NCBI GenBank assembly: GCA_016271365.2
Contig: CM057450.1
Coordinates: forward strand, 1,802,346,967-1,802,410,966
Direction: 5' to 3'
Length of the DNA: 64,000 nt
From: Neoceratodus forsteri
Taxonomy: Eukaryota; Chordata; Ceratodontiformes; Ceratodontidae
Shown one piece after another: positions 1-11,098 of this stretch. The notes below the pieces were generated by a model. That model worked only from the letters and a program-made list of their open reading frames with translations, ran no database searches and was not told where the DNA came from. The position numbers and the translations under genes were made by a program. The first letter of the stretch is position 1; the number at the start of each line of letters is the position of its first letter.

Positions 1-285
1 GTTGGCCTCTCGGTTAGTGGTAGGCGGGAAATCGCGCATGAAGGTGAACCTTAGTGAGGAGTAGGCAAGGCCTGAGTGAAAGAGGAAAGCAGGTATTCCA
101 GAACTGATTTTTCTGGGCATTCTAAAGGGAGACCACGTGCCTGAGGGCGACAGGCAAAACTGGCGCCATTTCATGGCGTAACGTCATCATGCGTTGCCAG
201 CTTTCTGGCAGCAGAAAGAACTTCCGCCACCTCTCATGCAGACCCCGCGGTCGCAGAATGGCTATGTCTCGAGGAGCCAGGCATG
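1..285 (-). pseudogene. DIRS tyrosine recombinase, N-terminal part (element A)
   Basis: This is the N-terminal part of a tyrosine recombinase, the enzyme that integrates DIRS circles without a staggered cut. The segment matches the YR start of element B (6,458-6,745), which reads as a SAM-like domain with AARKLATHATYAMKWRQF. Catalytic residues lie beyond the window edge and cannot be judged. Small indels relative to B shift the frame several times. It starts just past the end of RNase H, as expected for the usual RT-RH/YR gene order. Confidence 0.7.
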
Positions 286-2085
286 CAGGTTCAGTGAGCG
301 TAAGTCCGGGTGGACTAGCGAACCCTCCTCTTGAGGGAGCTGATGGGCAATGGAAGTGGAAGTTCCCGGGAAAATTGTGTCAGCATGGGGAACCAAATCT
401 GTCTGAGCCAGAAAGGCACTACCAAGATCATTGTTGCGTGCTCACTGCGAAGTTTGAGAAGGACTCTCTGGATCAACGGGAAGGGAGGGAAAGCGTAGAG
501 GAATCTGTCCGCCCAGGAGAGGGACAACACGTCTCGCCAAAAAACACCAGGCCCTGGATCTAGTGAGCAAAAATTGGGCAGTTTTGCATTGGATGGGGAA
601 GCGAACAAGTCCAATTCTGGAGTGCCCCCATCAAAGAAACAGATCCTCTGCTACCTCCTGAAGAAGCTCCCACTCGTGGACTCTGGCCTGGGATCGACTC
701 AGGCTGTCTGCGATTGTGTTGTCCACTCTGGGAACGTGAACTGTAATCAGGCTCACGCCGTGTTGAATTACCCATTCCCACACTCTCATAGCTTCCCTGC
801 ACGGGGATAAGAGTGTGCCTCCTTGCTTGTTCAGGTAATACATCACCGCCGTATTGTCTGTTTGAAGCAGAAGAGTACTCTGTGGAATTTCTGACTGGAA
901 GGCTTACAGGGCATAAAGGACGCCCTCATCTCCAGAATGTTGATGTGGAGGTGAGCTTCCTGAGGTCCGTTCCCAGAGACCTCACCCGTTCAGGTGTGCC
1001 CCCAGCCCTGAGGCGTCTGTGGAAGGATTACCTCTGGGGATAGGCGCCATAAACGGAACACCCACGGAGTGTCCCTGGGTCTAGCCACCATTGCCAGTCT
1101 TGAATCACGGCCCTCGTGATTCTGACTGGCTGCTGCTATGGTCTTGCCTTTGGTCCCATTACACCTTCAGCATCCACTGGGTTACCTGCATGTGGAGCCT
1201 TGCCATCGGGACGGTTCGAATGGCCGCAGCCATATGTCCGAGCAGGTGAAGGACCAGTCTGGCGGGGACGGTCTTCTTTGCCGAAAGGTCCCTGATGAGG
1301 GACCTGATTCGCTCCGCTCTGTCCTCGGGAAGAAAAGCTTTCCCTTGGACGGTGTCCAGAACTGCGCCTATGAACTGCAGCTTCTGGGACGGTACCAGGA
1401 GAGACTTCTCATAGTTGATAAGAATGCCCAGCGACTGAAAAAGAGCTTGGGTGTTCTGAATAGCCAACAACAGCGCCTCTCTGGAGGCGGCCATAAAGCC
1501 AGTCGTCCAGGTAGGGAACATGTGATAGACCTGTCTCTTAGGAGGCTGCCACCCACTGCCATGCACTTGGTAAAGATCCTGGGGGCCGATGACAGTCCGA
1601 AGGAAGCACCGAACTGAAAGTGGTGGCAGGGAACTCAAGCGCAGGAACCTCCTGTCGCTTGAGCAATGGGGATGTGCAGGTAAGCGTCCCGCATGTCCAG
1701 TGACGCCAGAAATCGTCCGTCTTCAACATGGAATAAGATGCTGGAGGTCACCATGCAAAACCGCTTGTAGGCGACTGACATGTTGAGGTCGCTGAGGTCC
1801 AATATTGGACGGAGGTCCCCCGTTTTCTTTGGAACCAGAAAGAAGTGGGAATAGTAGCCTGCTCCTCTCTGGTTCTCCGGGACGTACTCCACTGCTCCTT
1901 TTTGCAGAAGCGTGAGTATTTCTTGCCTGAGAAGCAGTCTGTGCTGACCCGGGTAGCGGGAGAGCAGAGGAGGCCTTGTGGGTGGCTTGTCTACGAACTC
2001 TATAAAGTGGCCTTTTTTGACCAATTGGAGTACCCACCTGTCGGTGGTGATAGACTGCCACCCTGGCAGGTGGTCCGCAATACGA
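286..2085 (-). pseudogene. DIRS reverse transcriptase-RNase H (element A)
   Basis: The RT copies the element RNA and the RNase H removes it. From right to left the segment holds the RT entry (QSITTDRWVLQLVK near 2,040-2,080), the fingers motif FFLVPKKTGDLRPILDLSDL (about 1,790-1,860), and SLDMRDAYLHIPIAQ (about 1,660-1,705). The catalytic motif is at about 1,495-1,520, where one frame still reads PYLDDWL. Next come the thumb (LQFIGAVLDT, 1,330-1,400) and RNase H (MYYLNKQGGT and HVPRVDNTIADSLSRSQ, 640-840). The conserved tail begins DLFASPSNAKLPNF and contains LYAFPPFPLIQRVL (315-614). The parts lie in different frames because of short indels. The family assignment is firm and functional integrity is doubtful. 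Confidence 0.9.
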
Positions 2086-2136
2086 CCCCCGACCTTGGTG
2101 TCCCGTTGATCCTGAGGGGCAGGGGCAGGGAAGGAG

Positions 2137-3299
2137 TCATGCTGTGGCGGCTGAGGGTCCTGCAGGCTGGGCCGACTTGGCGGGATGTTGGCCTCTGCCT
2201 GAGGACTTCCCCTGGCTTTCGGAGAAGGAGGCCCCTCTGTTGCGGGCGGACGGGACTGTTGTCTCTAGTCTGGCTAAGCAGGCTCTGGTTCCTCCGAAAG
2301 GAACCGGTCTGGGTCTGTACATGGCCTGGACAGACCTCACGCCTTCCGGCCTCCTGAAGCTTGGTGAGGACCTTCTCCGAAGACTCACGAAGAGAACTTG
2401 CCGTGGAATGGGGCGTCCGTATGTTCTTCTGGACGTCCGGGGTGAATCAGGAGACACGAAGCCGCGGAGTGTCTCCGAGGCCTCGCCTGAGGCTGCCGCC
2501 TGGCAGAGGAGTCCGGAGTCATCACGCAGCTCGAAGCACCTGGGTTCTGCGTCTGAACCCGTGCGGAGGCTGAAGCAGTTCTTCCTTCTGCTCACCCTCC
2601 GGCATCTTTTCTGCCAGCTCTAGTCCCTGCTCCTACAAGGCATTCTGAAACTGGACCATGTGGGTGAGATAATTGAGGGACCTAATGGCGCAGGTTGCAG
2701 CTGCGTACGTGTGCCTGCCCATCGCGTCCAATTGCTTGGACTCTGGGTCCAGTGGCAGGGTGCTCAGATGTTGCGGCCTCTGGGACCGGTCATGTGAGGC
2801 TGTAATGACCAGGGAATCGGCCAGCGGATGAGATGCCAAGTACTGGTCCTCCCTAGGGGCCTTGTATAGGTGGTCAGCCTTCTTCGGCATCACTGGGAGC
2901 GAATGTGGACGTTTCCACGGTGCCTTGGTGACGTCCACAAAGATGTCCACCAAGGGTGGTACCACCACAGGCTTTGAATCCTTTTGCCGAAGATAACGTG
3001 CAAGGCGTAGCCTCTCGGGATCAAGTTCCTCTGCGTCCCAGCCCATATTCTCTTGGATATGCCTCATAATCTCTGAGAACGATGGGTCATCCGGAGGAGA
3101 TCTTGGGAGCTCACGTGGGTCCGGAGAGGGGCGTTGATGGGAGAAGGGATCTGTATCTGTCTGAAAGTCCGATCCGAGTCCTCCGTCGAGGCAGTGGCGG
3201 CGTCTTCTGGGTCTCTTGGGGCTGGGTGACCCTGAAGAAGATCTGGACGGAGGTCTCCTCTTTTCCCTGCGGCAGCTGCCCTTGAAGCTGTATCATAGG
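2137..3299 (-). pseudogene. DIRS gag, distal part (element A, B-subfamily type)
   Basis: This is the C-terminal half of a DIRS Gag. The piece at 2,633-3,067 contains KKADHLYKAPREDQYLASHP and DPESKQLDAMGRHTYAAAT, the conserved Gag core seen in DIRS proteins, and closely matches element B at 9,085-9,516. Upstream of about 3,263 the match to B stops. The reading continues as AYDTASRAAAAGKRGDLRP, which resembles the end of the other gag type found at 4,894-5,160. A hAT transposon follows at 3,300. The arrangement puts two gag core domains in tandem, which suggests recombination or template switching between subfamilies. Confidence 0.75.
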
Positions 3300-3811
3300 C
3301 AGGGCCCCTACTTTTCTGCGGCACAGTGGGACCAAGTTCTGCGGCAAGATTACCATTTGCCGCAGAACTTCTGCGGCGGTGGTTTGTAATTTCTGCGGAA
3401 GTTCTGCGGCACTAACAAACAACTACATCACAGTGTCAGCTTGTCATCCTGACTTCATTTTCATGACAGTGGTTATAGCAGTTGGATGGTGGAAAGCACA
3501 GTAACACTAGTTCAAAAATAACAGACTTATAAAAATAATTTTACGCTTAAAAAAGCAAAACAAATGTCTCTCCCTTAAGATTCTAGCCTGCTGCATAAAT
3601 GATATATGCAGAGGGGATCTTAAGTGATAAATAATGTATTTCTATATGCATGCTATCTATCCCACTAATGAGGTTTCAACTGTCTATCACTTATATATTT
3701 GTATGTGCTTTCTACACTACTCATGAGGTTCCCACTGTGTATCACTTCTATATTTATATTCAATCTGTAATATACATACAAATATGTGTGTGTGTGTGTG
3801 GTGAGAGAGAC

Positions 3812-3856
<45 letters not shown>

Positions 3857-4885
3857 TTTTTTTTTTTTATTATTTCCATGAACTTGTATCCTCATTCATA
3901 CAGGTCCCATTGGAAATGGAATAGAGGAGTTATTGCAAAACTCATTTTTCATGTCAACCTGCTTTCCCTGACACACACGTTAACACCATCAGGCCATGAC
4001 ATGCATGTGAACCAATAGTGAGATAGTGCTCTCCAGCCCATCACAATGTGTCCACCATGCTGAAAGAACACTGCACCATACCTTCCCAAGCTCCGAGCAG
4101 TGGTGTTCCACCAATCCTTGTGCTGCCCAGCCAGCTCCCAGAGCTAATCTCTGAACCTGAGTTGCTGTCACAGAAACACAGCATGCTACCATCTGGCCCA
4201 ACAGCTGTCCTCACACAACATTTCTCCATAACTTTTAGGTGATTCTATCAACCAATGACAAAATGTAATCGATAACCCTGGCAAAAATGCATACAGTGCA
4301 ATTATTTATTTAACAGGCCTATTCTTTCAACAGGTCTACACATTATTATATTCCACTTTTCTGGGCATAATTACTTTATTTTTCTTAAAAATGACAGTTA
4401 AATTCATTTTACCAGTTATTCATTTCAGATGGCATCTTTTACCTTAAAGGCACAAATAGGTTTGTACAAAGTGAGGTATGGACTTAACAGGTCTATGCTG
4501 TTGACAAGGTTTTGTTTAAGCTGGCCCTAGTGCAATAATGTAAGACTGAAAATTGTATTAGGCTGTAGTGCAGGTTGAGCAACTATCTCTATGCATGATG
4601 TGCTGTGCCACAGTCTCTGGCAGTGGGGAGCTGTGGTAGATAAGTGACTGTTCATTTCTGTTGCAGAATGCAGCCATTTTATTAGCTAATGTATGATGTT
4701 ATAGCAATGACAACATCACATTCTGAGCATATGAGGGGTTTTGGATATTAAAAGAGGGGAAAGGATAATCAGAAAAATTAATAAAAACTCACCAAAAAGA
4801 CTGAATTCTGCGGCACCGCAGAAGTTCTGCGGTAGATTGCAAGTTCTGCGCAAAATTCTGCGGCCGCAGAATTCTAGGGGCCTTG
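3300..4885. mobile_element. Non-autonomous hAT-type DNA transposon
   Basis: The element is flanked by an exact 8-bp duplication, ATCATAGG, at 3,292-3,299 and 4,886-4,893, the size typical of hAT superfamily insertions. The ends form short inverted repeats: CAGGGCCCCTA at the left, and CAAGGCCCCTA when the right end is read from the other strand. Both subterminal regions carry arrays of TTCTGCGG. On the left there are direct copies at 3,314, 3,337, 3,369, 3,391 and 3,402 and an inverted one at 3,360. On the right there are direct copies at 4,806, 4,825 and 4,856 and inverted ones at 4,816 and 4,864. Such arrays are typical transposase-binding sites. The 1,586-bp body has a (TG)n tract and no transposase frame. 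It interrupts the gag of element A and is absent from B, so it is younger than A. Confidence 0.9.
3787..3851. repeat. (TG)n microsatellite inside the hAT element
   Basis: Two TG runs are separated by a short GA-rich spacer and followed by a T-run at 3,857-3,868. Confidence 0.95.
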
Positions 4886-4893
4886 ATCATAGG

Positions 4894-5160
4894 CGTCCAC
4901 TGCAGCCTTCGGCTGCTGGGTACTGGATTCTATGCCTCTGGTGATGGTCTGCAGTAGCTCGAAGGTGACGTCAGACTCCGGAAGCTTTGCAGCCAAAGCC
5001 TTAAGTGAGTGCCAGAGAGTATACTCGTACTATGAGAAATGACCCTGGGAACTAGCAATACGCATACCCAAGGTAGCAGCCGCGAATGTCTGCTTGCCCA
5101 GAGTGTCAATCTTGAGAGACTCCTTATTGACAGGTCAAGCAGAAGACTCCTGAGGAAGAA
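4894..5160 (-). pseudogene. DIRS gag, middle part (element A)
   Basis: This stretch aligns in order with element E gag at about 17,480-17,760. On the minus strand both read through a stretch related to DTLGKQTFAAATLGM, the conserved Gag core. It is bounded on the left by the hAT duplication and on the right by the left end of element B. Across B the frame resumes at 11,099, where A and E both read leftward from CCTTGTCATTCTC. That continuity shows B landed inside this gag. Confidence 0.75.
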
Positions 5161-5374
5161 AGTACAGTTACATAAAGAACTTACCGTAACAGTAGATCTT
5201 CGAGAACATCTCTTACAGCAGGTTACACCATTAGGACTGAAGCTGGCAGCCGTCAGTACCCCACGGAAATCTTCTAGCTAGCAGTCTTCAGCGGGACCGC
5301 CTCCGATGTCGGTCCCGCCCCCGACGTCAGGCGTAGTAAATAAGGAGATGGTCCCGCCAGAATCCCCAGTTCCC
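5161..5374. repeat. Left inverted terminal repeat of element B, with terminal dyad
   Basis: This repeat is the inverse of 10,914-11,098. Shared blocks include CAGCAGGTTACACCATTAGG. The outermost 35-40 bases are unique to this side and carry an imperfect dyad at 5,167-5,190: GTTAC at one edge, GTAAC at the other, with a 2-bp centre. Motif AGTAGATCTTCGAG follows. Confidence 0.9.
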
Positions 5375-5515
5375 CCGCTGGAGACTTCCGGCCACTGGAT
5401 GACATCAGAAGTGGAGACCGAGGATCCGCCATCAGAAGAAGAAAGGAAAGTAAGTTCCTGCCGAAGCCTGGTTAGGCCTAACCTCCTCCAAGGGGGAATG
5501 GTGGGCAGGAAGGTA

Positions 5516-5628
5516 CCTGCTGCAAGAGCTGTTCTGAAAGATCTACTGTTACGGTAAGTTCTTACGTAACTGTACTATCTTACTTCGAGATACAGCTCTT
5601 GCAGCAGATTACACCATTAGGACTGATT
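5516..5628. repeat. Internal complementary region (ICR) of element B
   Basis: Two DIRS ends meet here. Up to 5,576 the sequence is the inverse of the element's left end, and from 5,577 (ATCTTACTTCGAG) it is the inverse of the right end. The dyad is nearly perfect here: GTTACGGTAAG, TT, CTTACGTAAC at 5,548-5,570. An ICR that joins copies of both ends is the signature of DIRS replication through a single-stranded circle. Confidence 0.9.
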
Positions 5629-5639
5629 CCCAAGCAATA

Positions 5640-6745
5640 GCGCCTAGAGACGCTCTAGAGAGGAGGCATAAAGGAAAGATCTTGAAAATCCTGAATCTAG
5701 GACAGGAGACCCTGCAGAACGGCAAAGCCGAAACCTGCTCTCCGCCGTGAGGCGTGTCGAAGGCTGTAGTGCCTAATAAAGGTGTGCACTGAGCTCCATG
5801 TAGCTGCGGCGCAGATGGCTGAGATGGAGGCGTTCCGCGGCGCTGCGAAGAAGTGGCCACCCCTAGTCAAGTGGCCCCGGACTGTGCCGGAAGGAGCTTC
5901 TGTTTGTTGTTGTAGCAAAGAAATGCACTGGACAAGCCAGCCAGAAAGCGTCTGTTTTAAGACTGGTTGGCCCAACATCCTCTCAGCAAAGAAATAAACA
6001 GCTGTGCGGTTGCGATGCTGTTTGGTCCTGGTCAAGTAGTATCTTAAGGATCGGTGAACATCTAGGGTGTGAAGCAGTGCCTCTCCTCTGTTGGTGTACC
6101 TGGGGAAGTACACCGCAAATCAATGTCCTGATTAAGGGTAAGGGCTGAGACCACCTTAGGCAGGAATTTAGGATTCGTCCTCAGGGACACTCTGTCCTGG
6201 TGGAAAATTAAATAAGGTTCCTTACACATGAGGGCATGTAGCTCAGAGATTCTCCTTGCTGACGTAACAGCAACCAAAAATAACGTTTTCCACAACAGAA
6301 AACGTAGCTCGCAATCTGTGGCAGGTTCAAAAGGGGGCAGCGTGAGTGCTCCAGGACAAAGAGTAGGTCCCAAGGGGGGACGGGATCCTTAATGGGTGGT
6401 CTAAGATGTAGCACCCCCCTCAAAAAGTCACGAGAGGCATTGAGTTGAGCCACTGTGCGTTGGCCTATCGGTTAGTGGTAGGCCGAAATCGCGCAGAGGT
6501 GAACCTTAATTGAGGAGTAGGCAAGGCCTGAGTGAAAGAGGGAAAGCAGGTATTCCAGAACTGATTTTTCTGGGCATTCTAAAGGGGAGAGACCACGTGC
6601 CTGAGACGACAGGCAAAACTGGCGCCATTTCATGGCGTACGTCGCATGCGTTGCCAGCTTTCTGGCAGCAGAAAGAACTTCCGCCACCTCTTGCGAGACC
6701 CCGTGTCGCAGAATGGCTATGTCTCGAGGAGCCAGGCATGCAGGT
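5640..6745 (-). pseudogene. DIRS tyrosine recombinase (element B)
   Basis: This encodes the integrase-like recombinase of element B. The N-terminal part (6,472-6,740) reads AARKLATHATYAMKWRQF. The catalytic domain follows, with VTSARRISELHAL (first Arg, about 6,255), HLTRGGH (His-x-x-Arg, about 5,830), TWSSVHTFIRHYSL (the Trp/His and Tyr nucleophile region, about 5,770-5,800). All four expected active-site positions are therefore present, although in HLTRG a Leu replaces the Ser of HSTR seen in elements C and E. At least two frameshifts separate the pieces. The gene ends just before the ICR, the usual DIRS position. Confidence 0.88.
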
Positions 6746-8530
6746 TCAGTGAGCGTAAGTCCGGGTGGACTAGCGAACCCTCCTCTTGAGGGAGCTGATG
6801 GGCAATGGAAGTGGAAGTTCCCGGGAAAATTGTGTCAGCATGGGGAACCAAATCTGTCTGAGCCAGAAAGGCACTACCAAGATCATTGTTGCGTGCTCAC
6901 TGCGAAGTTTGAGAAGGACTCTCTGGATCAACGGGAAGGGAGGGAAAGCGTAGAGGAATCTGTCCGCCCAGGAGAGGGACAACGCGTCTCGCCAAAAAAC
7001 ACCAGGCCCTGGATCTAGCGAGCAAAAATTGGGCAGTTTTGCATTGGATGGGGAAGCGAACAAGTCCAATTCTGGAGTGCCCCCATCAAAGAAACAGATC
7101 CTCTGCTACCTCCTGAAGAAGCTCCCACTCGTGGACTCTGGCCTGGGATCGACTCAGGCTGTCTGCGATTGTGTTGTCCACTCTGGGAACGTGAACTGTA
7201 ATCAGGCTCACGCCCGTGTTGAATACCCATTCCACACTCTCATAGCTTCCCTGCACAGGGGATAAGAGTGTGTGCCTCCTTGCTTGTTCAGGTAATACAT
7301 CACCCCGTATTGTCTGTTTGAAGCAGAAGAGTACTCTGTGGAATTTCTGACTGGAAGGCTTACAGGGCATAAAGGACCGCCCTCATCTCCAGAATGTTGA
7401 TGTGGAGGTGAGCTTCCTGAGGTCACGTTCCCAGAGACCTCACCCGTTCAGGTGTGCCCCAGCCCTGAGGCGTCTGTGGAAGGATTACCTCTGGGGTGAG
7501 CTACAAACGGAACACCCACGGAGAGTGTCCCTGGGTCTAGCCACCATTGCCAGTCTTGAATCACGGCCCTCGTGATTCTGACTGGCTGCTGCATATGGTC
7601 TTGCCTTTGGTCCCATTACACCTTCAGCATCCACTGGGTTACCTGCATGTGGAGCCTTGCCATCGGGACGGTTCGAATGGCCGCAGCCATATGTCCGAGC
7701 AGGTGAAGGACCAGTCTGGCGGGGACGGTCTTCTTTGCCGAAAGGTCCCTGATGAGGGACCTGATTCGCTCCGCTCTGTCCTCGGGAAGAAAAGCTTTCC
7801 CTTGGACGGTGTCCAGAACTGCGCCTATGAACTGCAGCTTCTGGGACGGTACCAGGAGAGACTTCTCATAGTTGATAAAATGCTAGCGACTGAAAAGAGC
7901 TTGGGTGTTCTGAATAGCCAACAACAGGCGCCTCTGGAGGCGAGAAGCCAGTCGTCAGTGAAGGGAACATGTAGTGGCCCTGTCTCCTTAGAGGCGCTGC
8001 CACGACTGCCATGCACTTGGTAAAGATCCTGGGGGCCGATGACAGTCCGAAGGGAAGCACCCGGAACTGAAAGTGGTGGCCGGGAAACTCGAAGCGCAGG
8101 AACCTCCTGTGCGCTTGAGCAATGGGGATGTGCAGGTAAGCGTCCCGCATGTCCAGTGACGCCAGAAATGCGTCCGTCTTCAACATGGGAATAAGATGCT
8201 GGAGGTCACCATGCAAAACCGCTGTAGGCGACTGACATGTTGGTCGCTGAGGTCCAATATTGGACGGAGGTCCCCGTTTCTTTGGAACCAGAAAAGTGGG
8301 AATAGTAGCCTGCTCCTCTCTGGTTCTCGGGGCGACTCCACTGCTCCTTTTGCAGAAGCGTGAGTATTTCTTGCCTGAGAAGCAGTCTGTGCTGACCGGG
8401 TAGCGGAGAGCAGAGGAGGCCTTGTGGGTGGCTTGTCTCCGAACTCTATAAAAGTGGCCTTTTGACCAATTGGAGTACCCACCTGTCGGTGGTGATAGAC
8501 TGCCACCCTGGCAGGTGGTCAGCAATACGA
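6746..8530 (-). pseudogene. DIRS reverse transcriptase-RNase H (element B)
   Basis: A long frame at 7,866-8,729 covers the RT fingers and palm: SLDMRDAYLHIPIAQAHRRF, then FQFRVLPFGLSSAPRIFTK. In that frame the catalytic loop reads FPSLTTGF, while the neighbouring frame reads HVPFTDDWLLA, so an indel hides the active site and YL has become FT. RNase H (QTDN-type core near 7,300; HVPRVDNTIADSLSRSQ, 7,086-7,200) and the conserved LYAFPPFPLIQRVL tail (6,770-7,069) follow. The RT starts near QSITTDRWVLQLVK at about 8,500. The block closely matches element A at 286-2,085. Confidence 0.9.
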
Positions 8531-10904
8531 CCCCCGACCTTGGTGTCCCGTTGATCCTGAGGGGCAGGGGCAGGGAAGGAGTCATGCTGTGGCGGCTGAG
8601 GGTCCTGCAGGCTGGGCCGACTTGGCGGGATGTTGGCCTCTGCCTGAGGACGACTTCCCCTGGGCTTTCCGGGAGAAGGAGCCCCTCTGTTGCGGGCGGA
8701 ACGGACTGTTGTCTCTGAGTCTGGCTCAAGCAGGCTCTGGTTCCTACGAAAGGAACCGGTCTGGTCTGTACATGGCCTGACAGACCTCACGCCTTCCCGC
8801 CTCCTGAAGCTTGGTGAGGACCTTCTCGAAGACTCACGAAGAGAACTTTGCCGTGGAATGGGGCGTCCAGTATGTTCTTCTGGACGTCGGGGTGAATCGG
8901 AGACACGAAGCCATGAGTGTCTCCGGAGGCTCGCCTGAGGCTGCCGCCTGGCAGAGGAGTCCGCTGGAGTCACACGCAGCCTCGGCACCTGGGTTCTACG
9001 CCTGAACCCGCGCGGAGGAGCTGAAGCAGTTCTTCCTTCTGCTCACCCTCCGCATCTTTTCTGCCAGCTCTAGTCCCTGCTCCCTCAAGGCATTCTGAAA
9101 CTGGACCATGTGGGTGAGATAATTGAGGGACCTAATGGCGCAGGTTGCAGCTGTGTACGTGTGCCTGCCATCGCATCCAATTGCTTGGACTCTGGGTCCA
9201 GTGGCAGGGTGCTCAGATGTTGCAGCCTCTGGGACTGGTTATGTGAGGCTGTAATGACCAGGGGAATCGGCCAGCGGATGAGATGCCAAGTACTGGTCCT
9301 CCTAGGGGCCTTGTATGGGTGGTCAGCCTTCTTGGCATCACTGGGAGGCGAATGTGGGCGTTTCCACGGTGCCTTGGTGACGATCCACAAAGATGTCCAC
9401 CAAGGGTGGTACCACCACAGGCTTTGAATCCTTTTGCGAAGATAACGTGCAAGGCGTAGCCTCTCGGGATCAAGTTCCTCTGCGTCCCAGCCCATATTCT
9501 CTTGGATATGCCTCATAATCTCTGAGAGCGATGGGTCATCCGGGGAGATCTTGGGAGCTCACGTGGGTCCGGAGGGGGCGTTGATGGGAGAAGGGGATCT
9601 GTATCTGTCTGAGAAGTCCGATCCCGAGTCCTCCGTCGAAGGCGAGTGGCGGCGTCTTCTGGGTCTCTTGGGGCTGGGTGACCCTGAAGAAGATCTGGAC
9701 GGAGGTCTCCTCTTTTCCGCTGGTCTGCCCCTAGGAGATTCAGCAGGCTCCTGGGGGGAAGGTACTCGGCCTGCTGCCCCGGATGGGGTGGGGGGCTCTG
9801 GGGCAGTGGAGTCACGGTGGAGGAAGAGGAGGAGGTGTGGAAACCACGTCTTTTTTGGTATCCCACCAAAAGGTAAACAGCTCCTTGACCTCCAGAAATA
9901 TTGAGACCCATGACGGGCCGGGGCGCCGGTGGTCGGTTGTCTGGTTCGGTGTCGGCTCCCAAGGGTCCCTGGTTCGGAGGGAGGTTCCCTCGGGGCTCGA
10001 CAGGACCAGGTTAGCCCGCCTGGTCCTCGGGCTGTGAGCTCCTCCTCTGTGGCGCCACCTAACCGGCGTCGGTGGGTGGCGAGAGTCTCCCTCTGCTGGG
10101 ACGGGCGTCGGTCCCCCAGCCGGCGTCCGCAGTGAAGAAGGCCTGACTGGCGATGGTGGTCTGGCTGTCGTCGAGTCCCGGGACCGGTGGTGCTTGGCCG
10201 ACGTCGGGTCTGACGTCCTCTTGAATGATGTCAGCTCCTTGGTTTTCCACTGGGGTGGAGGAGGCAAGGAGACCAACCGGACGTCGGGGCCCGAGTGGCG
10301 GGAGCCGGACTTGTGGTGATGGTGGTCCCCTGACTTCGGCGAGGCCTTGAACGATGAGGAAGAAGGCCTGGAGGTCATAACAGGCTGCAGAGTGGAGGAA
10401 CCGGAGGAAGACTTGACCGCGAGGGAGGCTGAGAGCAGGCCCGGGAAGGCGAGCAGTCGGACTGGGAGTCGGAGCTACGGGAGTCGGAAGCCCTAGAAGA
10501 GGATTTAGATCTCACCCTCTCCCTGTGTTTTTCGAGGTGCCGGCGGGCTTTCTCGGAGGATTCCCCCTTGGAGGCAGGATCCATGGCCTTCAATCTCTCT
10601 TCCAGAAGGTAAGCTTGGAGGGCCTTCTGGCGACGGATCCGGGTCCGACTATTAAAGCCTTGACAGAAGGAGCAGGCCGGGTGTCGTGGTCCGCGCCTAA
10701 GCACCGCATGCAGGCCGAATGTGAGTCTTTAAAGGGAATTTGCTTCCCACAGGCACACTTTGATGGATGGCCCTCCGTGGATGTTGGAGAGGACATCAGA
10801 TGGCAGACAAATCGTAGAGAATGAAGTTTCCAATCTAAGAAACGGGAAAAGACCTTTTCCAGGCATCGCACGCTAGACACTGACTGGAGGGTCAAGACAT
10901 GCAA
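8531..10904 (-). pseudogene. DIRS gag (element B)
   Basis: This is the RNA-binding structural protein. The likely start is the Met codon at 10,904, just inside the right ITR. A Cys/His cluster lies near 10,690-10,770 with the pattern CxxC, then KDSHSACMRCLGADHD, typical of DIRS Gag N-termini. A charged segment follows (LEERLKAMDPASKGESSEK, 10,560-10,640), then a Ser/Arg stretch and a Pro/Ser-rich linker (9,700-10,370) in which CGTCGG recurs. The C-terminal core at 9,085-9,516 has MRHIQENMGWDAEELDPERL and DPESKQLDAM. Several frameshifts split it. It is the only gag in the stack that is otherwise contiguous from start to RT. Confidence 0.82.
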
Positions 10905-10913
10905 GTCGCAGCG

Positions 10914-11098
10914 GGGAAAGAACTGAGGATTCTGGTGGGACCACTCCTTATGTACTACACCTGGCGTCGGGCGGGACCGAGCGTCGAGGCGGCCTCGCTG
11001 AAGACTGCTAGCTAGAGGATTTCCGTGGGGTCCTGACGCCTGCCGGCTTCAGTCCTAATGGTGTAACCTGCTGCAAGAGCTGTATCTCGAAGTAAGAT
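10914..11098. repeat. Right inverted terminal repeat of element B
   Basis: This is the inverse of 5,195-5,374. It ends AAGTAAGAT at 11,098, exactly where the sequence returns to gag of element A. It lacks the terminal dyad found on the left side. Confidence 0.9.

Larger units (their letters stand above)
5161..11098 (-). mobile_element. Complete DIRS-type YR retrotransposon B, nested in element A
   Basis: The 5.94-kb element is delimited by inverted terminal repeats (5,161-5,374 and 10,914-11,098) and contains an internal complementary region at 5,516-5,628. On the minus strand the order is gag, RT-RNase H, YR, ICR, left ITR, as in other DIRS elements. The flanks (GAGGAAGAA on the left, CAACCTTG on the right) join into continuous gag of element A with no evident target duplication, as expected for YR-mediated insertion. 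Frames are broken by many short indels, so the copy is probably inactive unless these are consensus errors. Confidence 0.93.

Noticed and set aside
1138..1638. 159-codon frames on both strands in the DIRS RT region
   Set aside because: The minus-strand frame is part of the RT thumb and is annotated as such. The plus-strand frame is its shadow, with no family similarity.
3650..4018. 122-codon frame across the (TG)n tract
   Set aside because: It is a microsatellite translation inside the hAT element, with Cys/Val repeats and no motif.
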